From the NCBI GenBank assembly GCA_947460065.1, contig CANHGF010000061.1, positions 1-9,998 of the forward strand: a DNA stretch of 9,998 nucleotides, read 5' to 3'. This document shows positions 1 through 6,560 of the stretch, in pieces. The notes beneath the pieces are model-generated. The model saw nothing but the letters and a program-made list of their open reading frames with translations, made no database searches and was not told where the DNA came from. Position 1 is the stretch's first letter. Every line of letters starts with the position of its first letter. The translations under genes and the position numbers were made by a program. This stretch comes from Comamonadaceae bacterium (lineage in GTDB: Bacteria > Pseudomonadota > Gammaproteobacteria > Burkholderiales > Burkholderiaceae_C).

Positions 1-973
1 ATTTGCCCTCTATGCCATTTCGCAGGAATTGGAGCGCAAGCTACTGTCCCAGGGCGGGCAAGCTCGCGTCTTGCTGACGCCTCTGCTGGCCTCGGTGCAG
101 GACCGTGAGCGCATGCAGCAGATCATGAGCGCGTGGCAGCCAGAAACGGTCTACCACGCAGCCGCCTATAAGCATGTGCCGCTGGTCGAGCACAACCCGG
201 TCGAGGGCATTCGCAACAACGTCCTCGGTACCTTGAATACGGCGCTGGCGGCCCAGGCTTCGGGTGTTCGTGATTTCGTGCTCATCAGCACCGACAAAGC
301 CGTGCGTCCGACCAACGTGATGGGGGCCAGCAAGCGCCTGGCGGAAATGATGCTGCAGGCCCTGGCCGCTCAAGGAAGTGCCACCCTGTACACCATGGTG
401 CGCTTTGGCAATGTGCTGGGTTCTTCGGGGTCCGTGGTGCCCAAGTTCCGCCAGCAGCTGCGCGAGGGCGGTCCCATCACGCTCACGCACCCTGACATCA
501 CGCGTTATTTCATGACCATCCCCGCGGCCGCGCAACTGGTCATTCAGGCCGGTGCCATGGCCAAGGGCGGCGATGTATTCGTCCTGGACATGGGCGAGCC
601 GGTGCGCATCATCGACCTAGCACAGCGCATGGTCGAACTGTCGGGGCTGACCTTGCGCGATGAAATGGACCCAGACGGTGACGTCGAGATCCAGATTACC
701 GGGCTGCGGCCAGGTGAAAAGCTCTACGAGGAGTTGCTCATTGGCGACAACCCGGAACCTACCTCACACCCTCGGATCATGCGTGCCCGGGAAAACTTCC
801 TGGCCTGGGACCGCCTGGATCTGCAGTGGCAGCAATTGCAACAGGCACTGGCCAGCCACGACATGGCGCAGATCCGTCGCAGTCTTCAGGCTTTGGTTGC
901 AGGCTACGTCCCCAGCGATGAGATTGTCGATTGGATCCACCTGGAGCAAGCCGCCGAGATCGGCCTGCCCTAG
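1..973 (+). CDS. WbpM/CapD-type nucleotide-sugar 4,6-dehydratase, C-terminal half (5' truncated)
   Basis: The reading frame is open from base 2 to the TAG at 971-973 and has no start inside the window, so about 323 C-terminal residues of a family usually near 600-660 residues are seen. Family members are inner-membrane or soluble extended SDRs that convert UDP-GlcNAc-type sugars to 4-keto-6-deoxy forms for O-antigen, capsule or protein glycans. The sequence shows AAAYKHVPLVE, then ISTDKAVRPTNVMGASKR, where Met (320-322) replaces the usual catalytic Tyr and Lys is at 332-334. This S-M-K arrangement is typical of WbpM/PglF/FlaA1-like enzymes. VRFGNVLGSSGSVVP, ITRYFMTIPAAAQLV and GLRPGEKLYEELL follow, all standard for the family. 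It is the only plus-strand gene at this end and converges on the minus-strand genes; its operon would lie to the left. The family call is firm. The exact substrate, and whether an N-terminal membrane region exists, cannot be seen. Confidence 0.93.
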   Translation, partial: FALYAISQELERKLLSQGGQARVLLTPLLASVQDRERMQQIMSAWQPETVYHAAAYKHVPLVEHNPVEGIRNNVLGTLNTALAAQASGVRDFVLISTDKAVRPTNVMGASKRLAEMMLQALAAQGSATLYTMVRFGNVLGSSGSVVPKFRQQLREGGPITLTHPDITRYFMTIPAAAQLVIQAGAMAKGGDVFVLDMGEPVRIIDLAQRMVELSGLTLRDEMDPDGDVEIQITGLRPGEKLYEELLIGDNPEPTSHPRIMRARENFLAWDRLDLQWQQLQQALASHDMAQIRRSLQALVAGYVPSDEIVDWIHLEQAAEIGLP

Positions 974-985
974 TCGCCCCGCTGG

Positions 986-1014
986 AGTTAATCGGGGTCA
1001 GATACCGATTAATT
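986..1014. terminator. Hairpin in the convergent gap; possible bidirectional terminator or repeat remnant
   Basis: TTAATCGG (988-995) and CCGATTAA (1005-1012) are perfect inverted repeats around a 9-nt loop GGTCAGATA. The stem extends one more A-T pair through a G-T wobble. It sits between two convergent stop codons (973 and 1045), where a terminator is expected, but there is no clear T-run on either strand. The GGGGTCAGA core resembles short motifs I associate with REP/RAYT-type elements; that link is from memory and unproven. Confidence 0.4.
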
Positions 1015-1044
1015 GCCGCCCCACCGCTTGCGTCGGCTATCTGC

Positions 1045-1431
1045 TCACATGAAAAAGAAAAAGTAGGCGATCAGTTGCATTCGTCGCAGGCCGTCGGCGC
1101 GGCCTATCGGGCGGCCGGAGGCGTCGTAGATGCGGTCGCCTTCGATGCGCCCCATGGGGCTGCCCGAGGCGCTGTAGAGGCGGTCGCCTTCAAAGCGGCC
1201 GATGGGGCGGCCCGAGGCGTCGTAGACCCGCTCGCCTTCGATGCGCCCGATCGGGCGGCCTGAGGCATCGTAGACGCGGCCAGCCTCGATGCGGCCGATG
1301 GGGCGGCCTGATGCGTCGTAGTAGCGTTCGCCATCGACCCGGCCGAGAGGCCTGCCGCTGGCGTCGTACACCTGCTGAGCCTGCACCGGGATGGCACAGG
1401 CCAGCACGAGGGCGGCGATCAGGGCGCGCAT
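1045..1431 (-). CDS. Small exported protein of six 16-residue YDASGRPIGR repeats (beta-flower-like)
   Basis: This 128-residue protein starts with a clean Sec signal peptide, MRALIAALVLACAIPVQA, with predicted cleavage after Ala18. Residues 19-114 are six consecutive 16-residue repeats, consensus VYDASGRPIGRIEGER. Copy 5 is the most divergent (LYSASGSPMGRIEG). The last 14 residues, 115-128, leave the repeat and end in YFFFFM. The pattern matches small bacterial proteins annotated as 4- or 5-fold beta-flower proteins, in which each repeat forms a blade-like hairpin; that assignment is from pattern memory, and no biochemical function is known to me. The mature protein should be periplasmic or outer-membrane facing. 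The gene follows the Bug-family gene by 18 nt on the same strand and may be cotranscribed. No good Shine-Dalgarno precedes the ATG; the start is chosen because it gives the signal peptide. Confidence 0.82.
   Translation of the reverse strand: MRALIAALVLACAIPVQAQQVYDASGRPLGRVDGERYYDASGRPIGRIEAGRVYDASGRPIGRIEGERVYDASGRPIGRFEGDRLYSASGSPMGRIEGDRIYDASGRPIGRADGLRRMQLIAYFFFFM
1090..1377 (-). repeat. Six tandem 48-bp coding repeats
   Basis: In-frame tandem repeats of 48 bp encode residues 19-114 of the small exported protein. Units are diverged at DNA level but keep the YDASGRP and GRIEG cores. Such an array could change copy number by slippage or unequal recombination in steps of 16 residues without breaking the frame; that is an inference from the architecture. 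Confidence 0.85.
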
Positions 1432-1449
1432 GGTCGGCGGGCCGGCGCT

Positions 1450-2448
1450 TTATTCGGCCTTGATGCCAGCTGCCTTGACCACCGGGCCGTAGCGGGCGAG
1501 GTCGCGCCGGATTTCTTCACCGAATTTATCGGGTGTGCTCGGCGTGGCTGAGATGCCCAATTGCACCAGGCGCTCGCGCACTTCTGGGTCGGCCAGGACG
1601 ACGTTAAGTTCCGTGTTCAATCGCTCGATGATGGCGCGCGGTGTTTTGGGCGGCGCGAAGATGCCCACCCAGGAGCTGACGTCGAACTCAGACACGCCAG
1701 ACTCGATGAAGGTCGGCACGTCGGGCAGGGCGCGCGAGCGCTGCAGGCTGGAGACGGCCACCGGATGCAGCTTGCCGTTCTTGACGTGCTGTGCCGCACC
1801 CGCGATGGCGGTATAGACCAAGGGGATGTTGCCACTGATCACATCGATCAGGGCCTGCCCGCCGCCCTTGTACGGAATGTGGACCAGGTTGGCGCCGGTG
1901 CGCATTTTGAGCAGTTCGCCGGCAATGTGCGGCGTGCTGCCGGTGCCCGAGGTGCCGTAGGACAGGCCGCCGCTTTGCTTTTTCGAAAGTTCAATCACCT
2001 CGCGCAGGCTCTTGGCGGCCAGGCCGGGTTGGGTGACCAGGATCAGCACCGCGTCGCCAATCTTGCCCACTGGGGCGAGGTCGCGCACCGTGTCGAAAGG
2101 CATCTTGGCGAACACATGGGGGTTGATCACCATGTTGCCGTCAAAGCACAGCGCCAGGGTGTAGCCGTCAGGCTCGGCATTGACTACCAGCTGGGTGCCG
2201 ATATTGCCCGAAGCGCCCGGCTTGTTATCGACCACAACCTGCTGGCCCAGCCGCTTGGACAGCTGCTCGGCGACAAGTCGGCCGCTGGTGTCGGTCACCC
2301 CGCCGGGGCTGAAGGGCACGATCAGGCGGATGGGCTTATTGGGGTAGCCGCTTTGGGCGATGGCCGGGCTGGAAACACCCAGAAGGCCCAGGCAAGTCAG
2401 GAGGGCACCGGCCATCCATGGACGGCGGGCTGTGGGCTTGATTGGCAT
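1450..2448 (-). CDS. Bug/TctC-family tripartite tricarboxylate transporter substrate-binding protein
   Basis: This 332-residue protein has the normal length and layout of the Bug (Bordetella uptake gene) family. It has a basic N-terminus, a hydrophobic stretch GALLTCLGLLGV and signal cleavage near SSPAIAQ (about residue 31-32). The hallmark YPNKPIRLIVPFSPGG follows, then VVVDNKPGASGNIGT, the GTSGTGSTPH region and HIPYKGGGQAL. The family captures carboxylates or other small organic acids in the periplasm, usually for a TctA/TctB membrane pair. No TctA or TctB gene is present here, which is common for orphan Bug proteins in Burkholderiales, so the ligand and partner are unknown. The ATG at 2446-2448 is supported by AGGAGA at 2456-2461, 7 nt upstream. 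It ends 18 nt before the repeat-protein gene. A link to the neighbouring sugar genes is not evident. Confidence 0.93.
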   Translation of the reverse strand: MPIKPTARRPWMAGALLTCLGLLGVSSPAIAQSGYPNKPIRLIVPFSPGGVTDTSGRLVAEQLSKRLGQQVVVDNKPGASGNIGTQLVVNAEPDGYTLALCFDGNMVINPHVFAKMPFDTVRDLAPVGKIGDAVLILVTQPGLAAKSLREVIELSKKQSGGLSYGTSGTGSTPHIAGELLKMRTGANLVHIPYKGGGQALIDVISGNIPLVYTAIAGAAQHVKNGKLHPVAVSSLQRSRALPDVPTFIESGVSEFDVSSWVGIFAPPKTPRAIIERLNTELNVVLADPEVRERLVQLGISATPSTPDKFGEEIRRDLARYGPVVKAAGIKAE

Positions 2449-2464
2449 GAAACAGTCTCCTTGT

Positions 2465-2501
2465 GTGAAGCGTGAAGCCCCGGCAGGATATCCTGTTTTT
2501 T
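2465..2501. promoter_or_regulatory. Palindrome CAGGATATCCTG, T-run and 7-bp direct repeat upstream of the Bug gene
   Basis: CAGGATATCCTG (2484-2495) is a perfect 12-bp palindrome followed by six T on the plus strand. The 7-mer GTGAAGC occurs twice in tandem at 2465-2471 and 2472-2478. This stretch is the non-repetitive part of the leader in front of the Bug gene, so it is where an operator or promoter would be expected. The palindrome plus T-run could also be a weak plus-strand terminator, although no plus-strand gene ends nearby. No convincing -35/-10 pair was found. Confidence 0.3.
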
Positions 2502-2510
2502 AAGCCCCCA

Positions 2511-2694
2511 CATCGCCACGAGGGCGCGGCTCCCACACCACTTAGCAGTCGCCGCGACCCAATCTTCTGGGAGCGCCGCCCTCGGCACAAGGGGGCTGTC
2601 GATCAGTGGCCGCATCGCTGCGAGGGCGCAGCTCCCACCCTCCGCTTTGAGGCCTGCTGTCAATGTGTGTGGGAGCGCCGCCCTCGGCGCGATG
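2511..2694. repeat. REP-like cluster 1: four palindromes in alternating orientation
   Basis: Four related 25-28 nt palindromes fill the gap between the SDR and the Bug gene: 2511-2538 (minus), 2567-2591 (plus), 2613-2638 (minus) and 2667-2694 (plus). Each reads GTGGGAG or a near variant, then a 6-bp stem around a CCCT loop, then usually GATG. There are two stem types: type A (minus copies), close to GCCGCG-CCCT-CGCGGC, and type B (plus copies), GCGCCG-CCCT-CGGCGC. Spacers are 28, 21 and 28 nt. This head-plus-stem design and alternation are typical of REP/BIME elements mobilised by RAYT transposases. The cluster begins 16 nt after the SDR stop and may stabilise or terminate the operon transcript. 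Apart from the leader described separately, nothing else is seen in 2449-2710. Confidence 0.88.
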
Positions 2695-2710
2695 GGCTTG
2701 CGGCCCAGCC

Positions 2711-3748
2711 CTACATCGCCCACGCCAGATGCTCATCGAGCTGGCCGGTCTCGCTGAGGTTCTTCAGGCGCTTGAGGCGGGTGAAGGGGCGGGCGTTGAA
2801 GGTGGCGGCGTCCAGGCCAATGCGGGCAAAGGCATCGTGCAGCTGCTGCGCGCCCTGGCGGGCATTCCAGTGGCATTCGAAGCCAGGCAGCTGGCGGTGG
2901 ATCTTGGCAAAGTTAACCCGGTAGCTGCGGTTATCGGAGCTGGCCTGACCCAGTTGCAGCTCGCAGCCCGGGTAGACGCTGGCCACGATGCGGGCAATAT
3001 CGCGCACCTGGTGGTTGTCGGCGTCATGGCCGACGTTGAAGATCTCGTTGTGGATGGCCGTCTTCGGTGCTTCCAGCGCGCAGGCAATCGCCTCGCTGAT
3101 GTCGAGCACATGCACCAGCGGGCGCCATGGGGTGCCGTCGCTGGTCATCACGATCTTGCCGGTGGTGGCGGCCAGGCCGCACAGGTTGTTGAGCACGATG
3201 TCAAAGCGCATGCGCGGCGAGGCCCCGTAGGCGGTGGCGTTGCGCATGAAGGTGGGCGAGAACTGGCTGGAGGCCAGGGCCGCCACGTCATGCTCGACCA
3301 TCAACTTGCATTGGGCATAAGCGGTTTGGGGGTGGGTGGGCGAGGTTTCGTCGACCGGCGTGCTGCCCTGGCCTATGCCGTAGACGCTGCACGAGGACAT
3401 GTAAACAAAGCGTTGTACGCCGGCGGCCTTGGCCATGGCCGCCAGGTGCACCGAGCCGCGGTGGTTGATCTCGAAGGTCAGTTCGGGCGAGTTCTCGCAC
3501 AGCGGGTCGTTGGACAGCTCGGCCAGGTGGACGACCGCGTCGTAGCCGCGCAGGTCGGCCACATCGACGCGGCGTATGTCCTTGTTGATGGTCTCTGGCA
3601 CCTGTGGCACCAGGGTGTTGTCGTTAAAAAGCCAGCCGTCGCGGTAGTAGCCGGTATCGAGCCCGGTGACATCATGGCCACGGGCGCGCAGATAGGGCGT
3701 GAGCAGGCAGCCGATATAGCCTTCAGATCCGGTGACCAGCAATTTCAT
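2711..3748 (-). CDS. Extended SDR: NAD-dependent sugar epimerase/dehydratase/reductase
   Basis: This 345-residue extended short-chain dehydrogenase starts with MKLLVTGSEGYIG, a Rossmann G-x2-G-x2-G motif (Gly7, Gly10, Gly13) with acidic Asp31 (NAD preference). VVHLAELSNDP, EINHRGSVHL and MSSCSVYG (about 117-124) follow, then the catalytic pair Tyr144-x3-Lys148 (YAQCK) and FMRNATAYG. A TPWRPLVHVLDI segment contacts the nucleotide sugar in relatives. The class acts on nucleotide-sugars by 4-epimerisation, dehydration or ketoreduction; the exact reaction is not decidable here. The ATG at 3746-3748 has GAGGAC at 3756-3761, 7 nt upstream. An in-frame ATG at 3853 would add 35 residues that do not look like SDR sequence. 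The start lies inside the preceding SAF-domain gene (26-nt overlap), indicating translational coupling. It is the last gene of the CDP-sugar operon, followed by the REP cluster. Confidence 0.9.
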   Translation of the reverse strand: MKLLVTGSEGYIGCLLTPYLRARGHDVTGLDTGYYRDGWLFNDNTLVPQVPETINKDIRRVDVADLRGYDAVVHLAELSNDPLCENSPELTFEINHRGSVHLAAMAKAAGVQRFVYMSSCSVYGIGQGSTPVDETSPTHPQTAYAQCKLMVEHDVAALASSQFSPTFMRNATAYGASPRMRFDIVLNNLCGLAATTGKIVMTSDGTPWRPLVHVLDISEAIACALEAPKTAIHNEIFNVGHDADNHQVRDIARIVASVYPGCELQLGQASSDNRSYRVNFAKIHRQLPGFECHWNARQGAQQLHDAFARIGLDAATFNARPFTRLKRLKNLSETGQLDEHLAWAM

Positions 3749-5072
3749 GGTGTTTGTCCTCAGTGGTGGTGATGTGTTGTGGAAAAAATCGTTGCATCTG
3801 CTCCTGCCAGAGCCGGTCGCACAGTCGTCCTGCGGGCAGTTCGACGTCGTCAAAGTGCAGCACCGCGTCCTGGGCCAGCGGCCTGCGCATGCGGCAGCCT
3901 TCGGCCAGGCCTATGGGCAGCAGGTGTTCGCTGCGGGCCAGCGGCGCGTTTTCGGCCAGTCCATAGGTGGCAAAGCCGCCCAGACCGTCGAGCGTCTCGC
4001 CCAGTTGCAGGTCGCGTTTGGCGGTGGCCAGCACCTCGACCCGGGGCGCATCGATGGGCGTCAAGGTGGCGTCGTGAAACAGCACCGCCCGCGCCACCGT
4101 GTTGGGCACCTCGAAGTGGCACAGGTGGTAGGGGGTGTAGAAGCAATACAGCGGGCCCTCGCCCAGCTTGTAAAGGTGCAGGTAGTGGCGCTGCTGGGGG
4201 TGGTCGTGGGTGCCCAGCACATACACGCCTGGGCCCGGCATCGCACCGACCACATAGTCGACGATGCCCGGGCCTTCGAGCAGATCGCGTAGCGGGTAGA
4301 GCTTGCCCACGTCCTGGATGGGGGTGCCCGCCGGCACCGTCGGGCCATGCATACCCCGGCGCGCCACCCGCATGCCGGTGCCGTTGGCGACGATGGCGTT
4401 TTCAAAAGAGATCTTGGTGCCGTCGGCGAACGAGGTCACCATGTGCGGGTTTTGGCCCCACTGCGCCGCAAAGCTGGCCTGGGTATGGGGCGTGCGATAG
4501 GGGTCGTGCAGGCCCTTGATGTTGCCGCACAGCACCGGTTTGACGCCTATGCCTTTGACGAAGCGGTAGAGGTTCATCATCACGCCGGGCTGGTCGCCGT
4601 CGGCGCTGGTCAGAATCACCCCAGCGCGGTCGGCATAGGTCTTGAGGATGGGCCCCAGGGTGCCGTCGAGCTCGGCGTTCATCAGCACCACATGCTTGCC
4701 GTGGGCGATGGCTCGCATCGTCACATGGGCTGCATATTCGATGGTGCCGGTGACCTCGACGATGGCATCTATGCCGCCGGCGCTGCAAAGCGCCAGTGCA
4801 TCTTCGGTCACCGCCGGCCGCCCCTCGGAGATCGCCCGTTCAAGCGCGGCCGGGCTGTCCGCATGAACCACGCCGGTGATGCCGGCCTGCTCGTAGGCCT
4901 GGCGGGCCGACTGCAGATGTCTGTTGGCGATAGCGGCCACCCGCATGCCGGGCACCGACAGCGCCACTTGCAGCGCGATGCCCTTGGCCATGAAGCCGGC
5001 CCCGACCAGGCCGATGCGTATGGGTTTGCCCTGCTCGGCGCGTTGGGCCAGTGCGTTGTCAACAAGGATCAT
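3723..5072 (-). CDS. Rossmann + SAF domain oxidoreductase (COG4091, homoserine-dehydrogenase/DRL-like)
   Basis: This 449-residue protein has an N-terminal NAD(P)-binding fold, IGLVGAGFMAKG (about 20-31), and a central catalytic region. The centre contains IDAIVEVTGT (101-110), HVVLMNAELD (127-136), SADGDQPGVMMNLYRFV (156-172), GNIKGLHD and HMVTSFADGTKISFENA. The C-terminal SAF-type domain (about 345-415) contains VEVLATAKRDLQLGE and HLLPIGLAEGC. The layout matches COG4091, 'predicted homoserine dehydrogenase with C-terminal SAF domain', the group that includes the Brucella DXR-like reductoisomerase DRL. Here it sits between an RmlC-like epimerase and an SDR, so a nucleotide-sugar redox or isomerisation role is more plausible than amino-acid or isoprenoid metabolism; that is inference from context. 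Its ATG overlaps the stop of the upstream gene as ATGA (5069-5072), and its own 3' end overlaps the SDR start by 26 nt. Confidence 0.87.
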   Translation of the reverse strand: MILVDNALAQRAEQGKPIRIGLVGAGFMAKGIALQVALSVPGMRVAAIANRHLQSARQAYEQAGITGVVHADSPAALERAISEGRPAVTEDALALCSAGGIDAIVEVTGTIEYAAHVTMRAIAHGKHVVLMNAELDGTLGPILKTYADRAGVILTSADGDQPGVMMNLYRFVKGIGVKPVLCGNIKGLHDPYRTPHTQASFAAQWGQNPHMVTSFADGTKISFENAIVANGTGMRVARRGMHGPTVPAGTPIQDVGKLYPLRDLLEGPGIVDYVVGAMPGPGVYVLGTHDHPQQRHYLHLYKLGEGPLYCFYTPYHLCHFEVPNTVARAVLFHDATLTPIDAPRVEVLATAKRDLQLGETLDGLGGFATYGLAENAPLARSEHLLPIGLAEGCRMRRPLAQDAVLHFDDVELPAGRLCDRLWQEQMQRFFPQHITTTEDKHHEIAGHRI

Positions 5073-5629
5073 GCGCTCACCTCTGCATGTGTGGCCCCTG
5101 CCTTATCGTGGGCCGGCCAGGCCGCGTCTTTGGCCGAGAGTTGGCGTATCGGCACCGGCCAGGCTATGCCGAAGGCCTCGTCGTCATAGCGCACGCCACG
5201 TTCGGCCCCGGGGGCATAAAAGTTTGAGACTTGGTAACTCACCGCCACCTCGTCGGTGAGGGTGACAAAGCCATGGGCAAAGCCACGCGGCACCAGCAGC
5301 ATGCGACCATTGGCTGCGCTCAGCTCCACCCCCAGCCACTGGCAGTAGGTGGGTGAATCCGGTCGCAGGTCGATGATGGCGTCCCAGATCGCGCCTTGCT
5401 CGCAGCGCACCAGCTTGTCTTCGCCATGGGGCGCCAGCTGGTAGTGCATACCGCGCAGGGTGCCGGCGCGGCGGGTGATGGAGCGGTTGGTCTGCACCAT
5501 GCGGCTGGGCAGACCGCTGGCGGCGAACTCGCGCTCGCAGTAGACGCGGGCGAAGCTGCCGCGCTCGTCGGCCCGCGCCTCGGCTTCGATCAGGACTGCG
5601 CCGGGCAGCGAAGTGGTTTGGATGAGCAT
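5069..5629 (-). CDS. RmlC-like 4-keto-6-deoxysugar 3,5-epimerase (cupin)
   Basis: This 186-residue cupin has the size of dTDP-4-dehydrorhamnose 3,5-epimerase (about 180-185). Visible signatures are EARADERGSFARVYCEREF (17-35), the catalytic-His loop LRGMHYQ (His62), LVRCEQGAIWDAIIDLR with the DLRPDSPTY turn, PRGFAHGF (His119), and SYQVSNFYAPGAERGVRYDD (131-150) with conserved Tyr132 and Tyr138. LSAKDAAWP holds the Asp168 that pairs with the active-site His in the family. The usual substrate is dTDP-4-keto-6-deoxyglucose, but no RmlA or RmlB is nearby while RfbF is, so a CDP-linked 4-keto sugar is the likelier substrate (inference); it may act at C3 only or at both C3 and C5. The start is well supported by AAGGAG at 5635-5640, 5 nt upstream. 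It lies 50 nt after rfbF and overlaps the next gene by 4 nt. Confidence 0.9.
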   Translation of the reverse strand: MLIQTTSLPGAVLIEAEARADERGSFARVYCEREFAASGLPSRMVQTNRSITRRAGTLRGMHYQLAPHGEDKLVRCEQGAIWDAIIDLRPDSPTYCQWLGVELSAANGRMLLVPRGFAHGFVTLTDEVAVSYQVSNFYAPGAERGVRYDDEAFGIAWPVPIRQLSAKDAAWPAHDKAGATHAEVSA

Positions 5630-5679
5630 GGTTTCTCCTTAGGGGTATGGCGGTGGGCTGGTCGGTGGTCGCGGTGGGC

Positions 5680-6453
5680 TTACCAGCTGCGCCAGGGCGC
5701 GCGGCCAGAGCTCCACAGTGCTTCTAGCGACTGCTTGTCGCGCAGGGTGTCCATGGGCTGCCAAAAGCCTTCATGGCGAAATGCGGCCAGCTGCCCCCGC
5801 TCGGCCAGTTGCTCCATGGGTTCGCGCTCCCAGATGGTGTCGTCACCGTCGATCAAGTCGATCGCCTCGGGCTCGAGCACAAAAAAGCCGCCGTTGATCC
5901 AGGCGCCATCGCCATGGGGCTTTTCCTTGAAGCTGGGCACCCGCGGGCTTTGTGCGGACAGTGTGAAGGCGCCAAAGCGCCCGGGCGGTTGCACTGCGGT
6001 CACCGTGGCCAGCGTGCCCTGCGTGCGATGAAAATCGATCAGTGCGCCAATGTTCACATCGCTGACCCCGTCGCCATAGGTGCAGCAAAAGGTTTGGTCG
6101 CTCAGGTAGGGGGCGGCCCGTTTGAGGCGACCGCCGGTCATGGTCTCTAGACCGGTCTCGACCAGGGTCACCCGCCAGGGCTCGCTGCGCGCGCGCAGCA
6201 CGGTGGTCTGGCCTTCGCGCATGTCAAAGCGCACATCGGCGCCGTCGAGGTCATAGTCGCGGAAGAACTGCTTGATGACATGACCCTTGTAGCCACAGCA
6301 GATCACGAAGTCATGCAGGCCATGAGCCAGATAGCTCTTCATGATGTGCCACAAGATCGGCCGCCCGCCGATCTCCACCATGGGTTTGGGGCGCACGCTG
6401 CTTTCCTCGCTGATGCGTGTGCCCAGGCCGCCGGCCAAAATGACCACTTGCAT
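5680..6453 (-). CDS. rfbF: Glucose-1-phosphate cytidylyltransferase
   Basis: From the ATG at 6451-6453 the protein is 257 residues, the same length as classical RfbF. It catalyses CTP + glucose-1-phosphate to CDP-glucose + PPi, the entry step to CDP-dideoxy and branched deoxysugars. It has the nucleotidyltransferase signature [12 protein letters not shown] (6-17), the sugar/CTP loop [12 protein letters not shown] (21-32) with catalytic Lys23, [24 protein letters not shown], the metal-binding [10 protein letters not shown] (Asp128) and [11 protein letters not shown]. These features are specific for RfbF rather than RmlA or GalU. AAGGA 7 nt upstream fixes the start. An in-frame ATG at 6552 would add 33 Pro/Ala-rich residues without family support. 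It heads the tight four-gene block and lies 107 nt downstream of the glycosyltransferase. Confidence 0.94.
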   Translation of the reverse strand: MQVVILAGGLGTRISEESSVRPKPMVEIGGRPILWHIMKSYLAHGLHDFVICCGYKGHVIKQFFRDYDLDGADVRFDMREGQTTVLRARSEPWRVTLVETGLETMTGGRLKRAAPYLSDQTFCCTYGDGVSDVNIGALIDFHRTQGTLATVTAVQPPGRFGAFTLSAQSPRVPSFKEKPHGDGAWINGGFFVLEPEAIDLIDGDDTIWEREPMEQLAERGQLAAFRHEGFWQPMDTLRDKQSLEALWSSGRAPWRSW

Positions 6454-6560
6454 GTCTAATCCTTCGATGGGTTTTTGTTGGAACTCGGGTGTCGGGGTCA
6501 AGGGTGCTGGGCTTGCTTGGACAGCCGGGGCCTCGTGGGTGGGGTCTCGCATGCGTGGAC
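6454..6560 (-). other. 107-nt gap between glycosyltransferase and rfbF
   Basis: The gap holds the rfbF ribosome-binding site (AAGGA) and G-rich sequence on the plus strand. It is open in the rfbF frame as far as 6552, so an N-terminally extended RfbF cannot be excluded on sequence alone. No clear terminator or promoter is visible, so read-through from the glycosyltransferase into rfbF is possible. Confidence 0.4.

Noticed and set aside
931..1263. Plus-strand frame with regular Ala/Val/Asp repeats resembling a pentapeptide-type protein
   Set aside because: The periodicity is inherited from the antisense 48-bp repeats; it overlaps the end of the dehydratase gene and lacks a start signal.
1090..1377. 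Tandem repeats considered as a CRISPR array
   Set aside because: Units are contiguous 48-bp imperfect coding repeats without unique spacers, and they translate into a clean periodic protein with a signal peptide.
1561..2475. Plus-strand open frame opposite the Bug-family gene
   Set aside because: Shadow of a well-supported gene on the other strand; no recognisable domain, no ribosome-binding site.
2511..2694. Regularly spaced palindromes considered as a CRISPR array
   Set aside because: Repeats alternate in orientation, are of two stem types, and spacers are short (21-28 nt) and unequal, which fits REP/BIME rather than CRISPR.
2663..3772. Long plus-strand open frame (about 369 codons) opposite the SDR gene
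   Set aside because: It is antisense to a clear SDR with intact motifs; high GC makes long opposite-strand frames common, and its translation is low-complexity Gly/Ala/Val/His-rich with no family signature.
3749..3853. 35-residue N-terminal extension of the SDR
   Set aside because: The internal ATG is followed directly by the Rossmann motif and is preceded by GAGGAC; the extension only reflects the overlapping upstream gene.
4347..5189. Plus-strand open frame opposite the SAF-domain gene
   Set aside because: Shadow frame; it spans two well-supported minus-strand genes and shows no motif.
6454..6552. N-terminal 33-residue extension of RfbF from an upstream ATG
   Set aside because: The internal ATG has a good Shine-Dalgarno and gives exactly the canonical 257-residue length; the extension is Pro/Ala-rich without family support.
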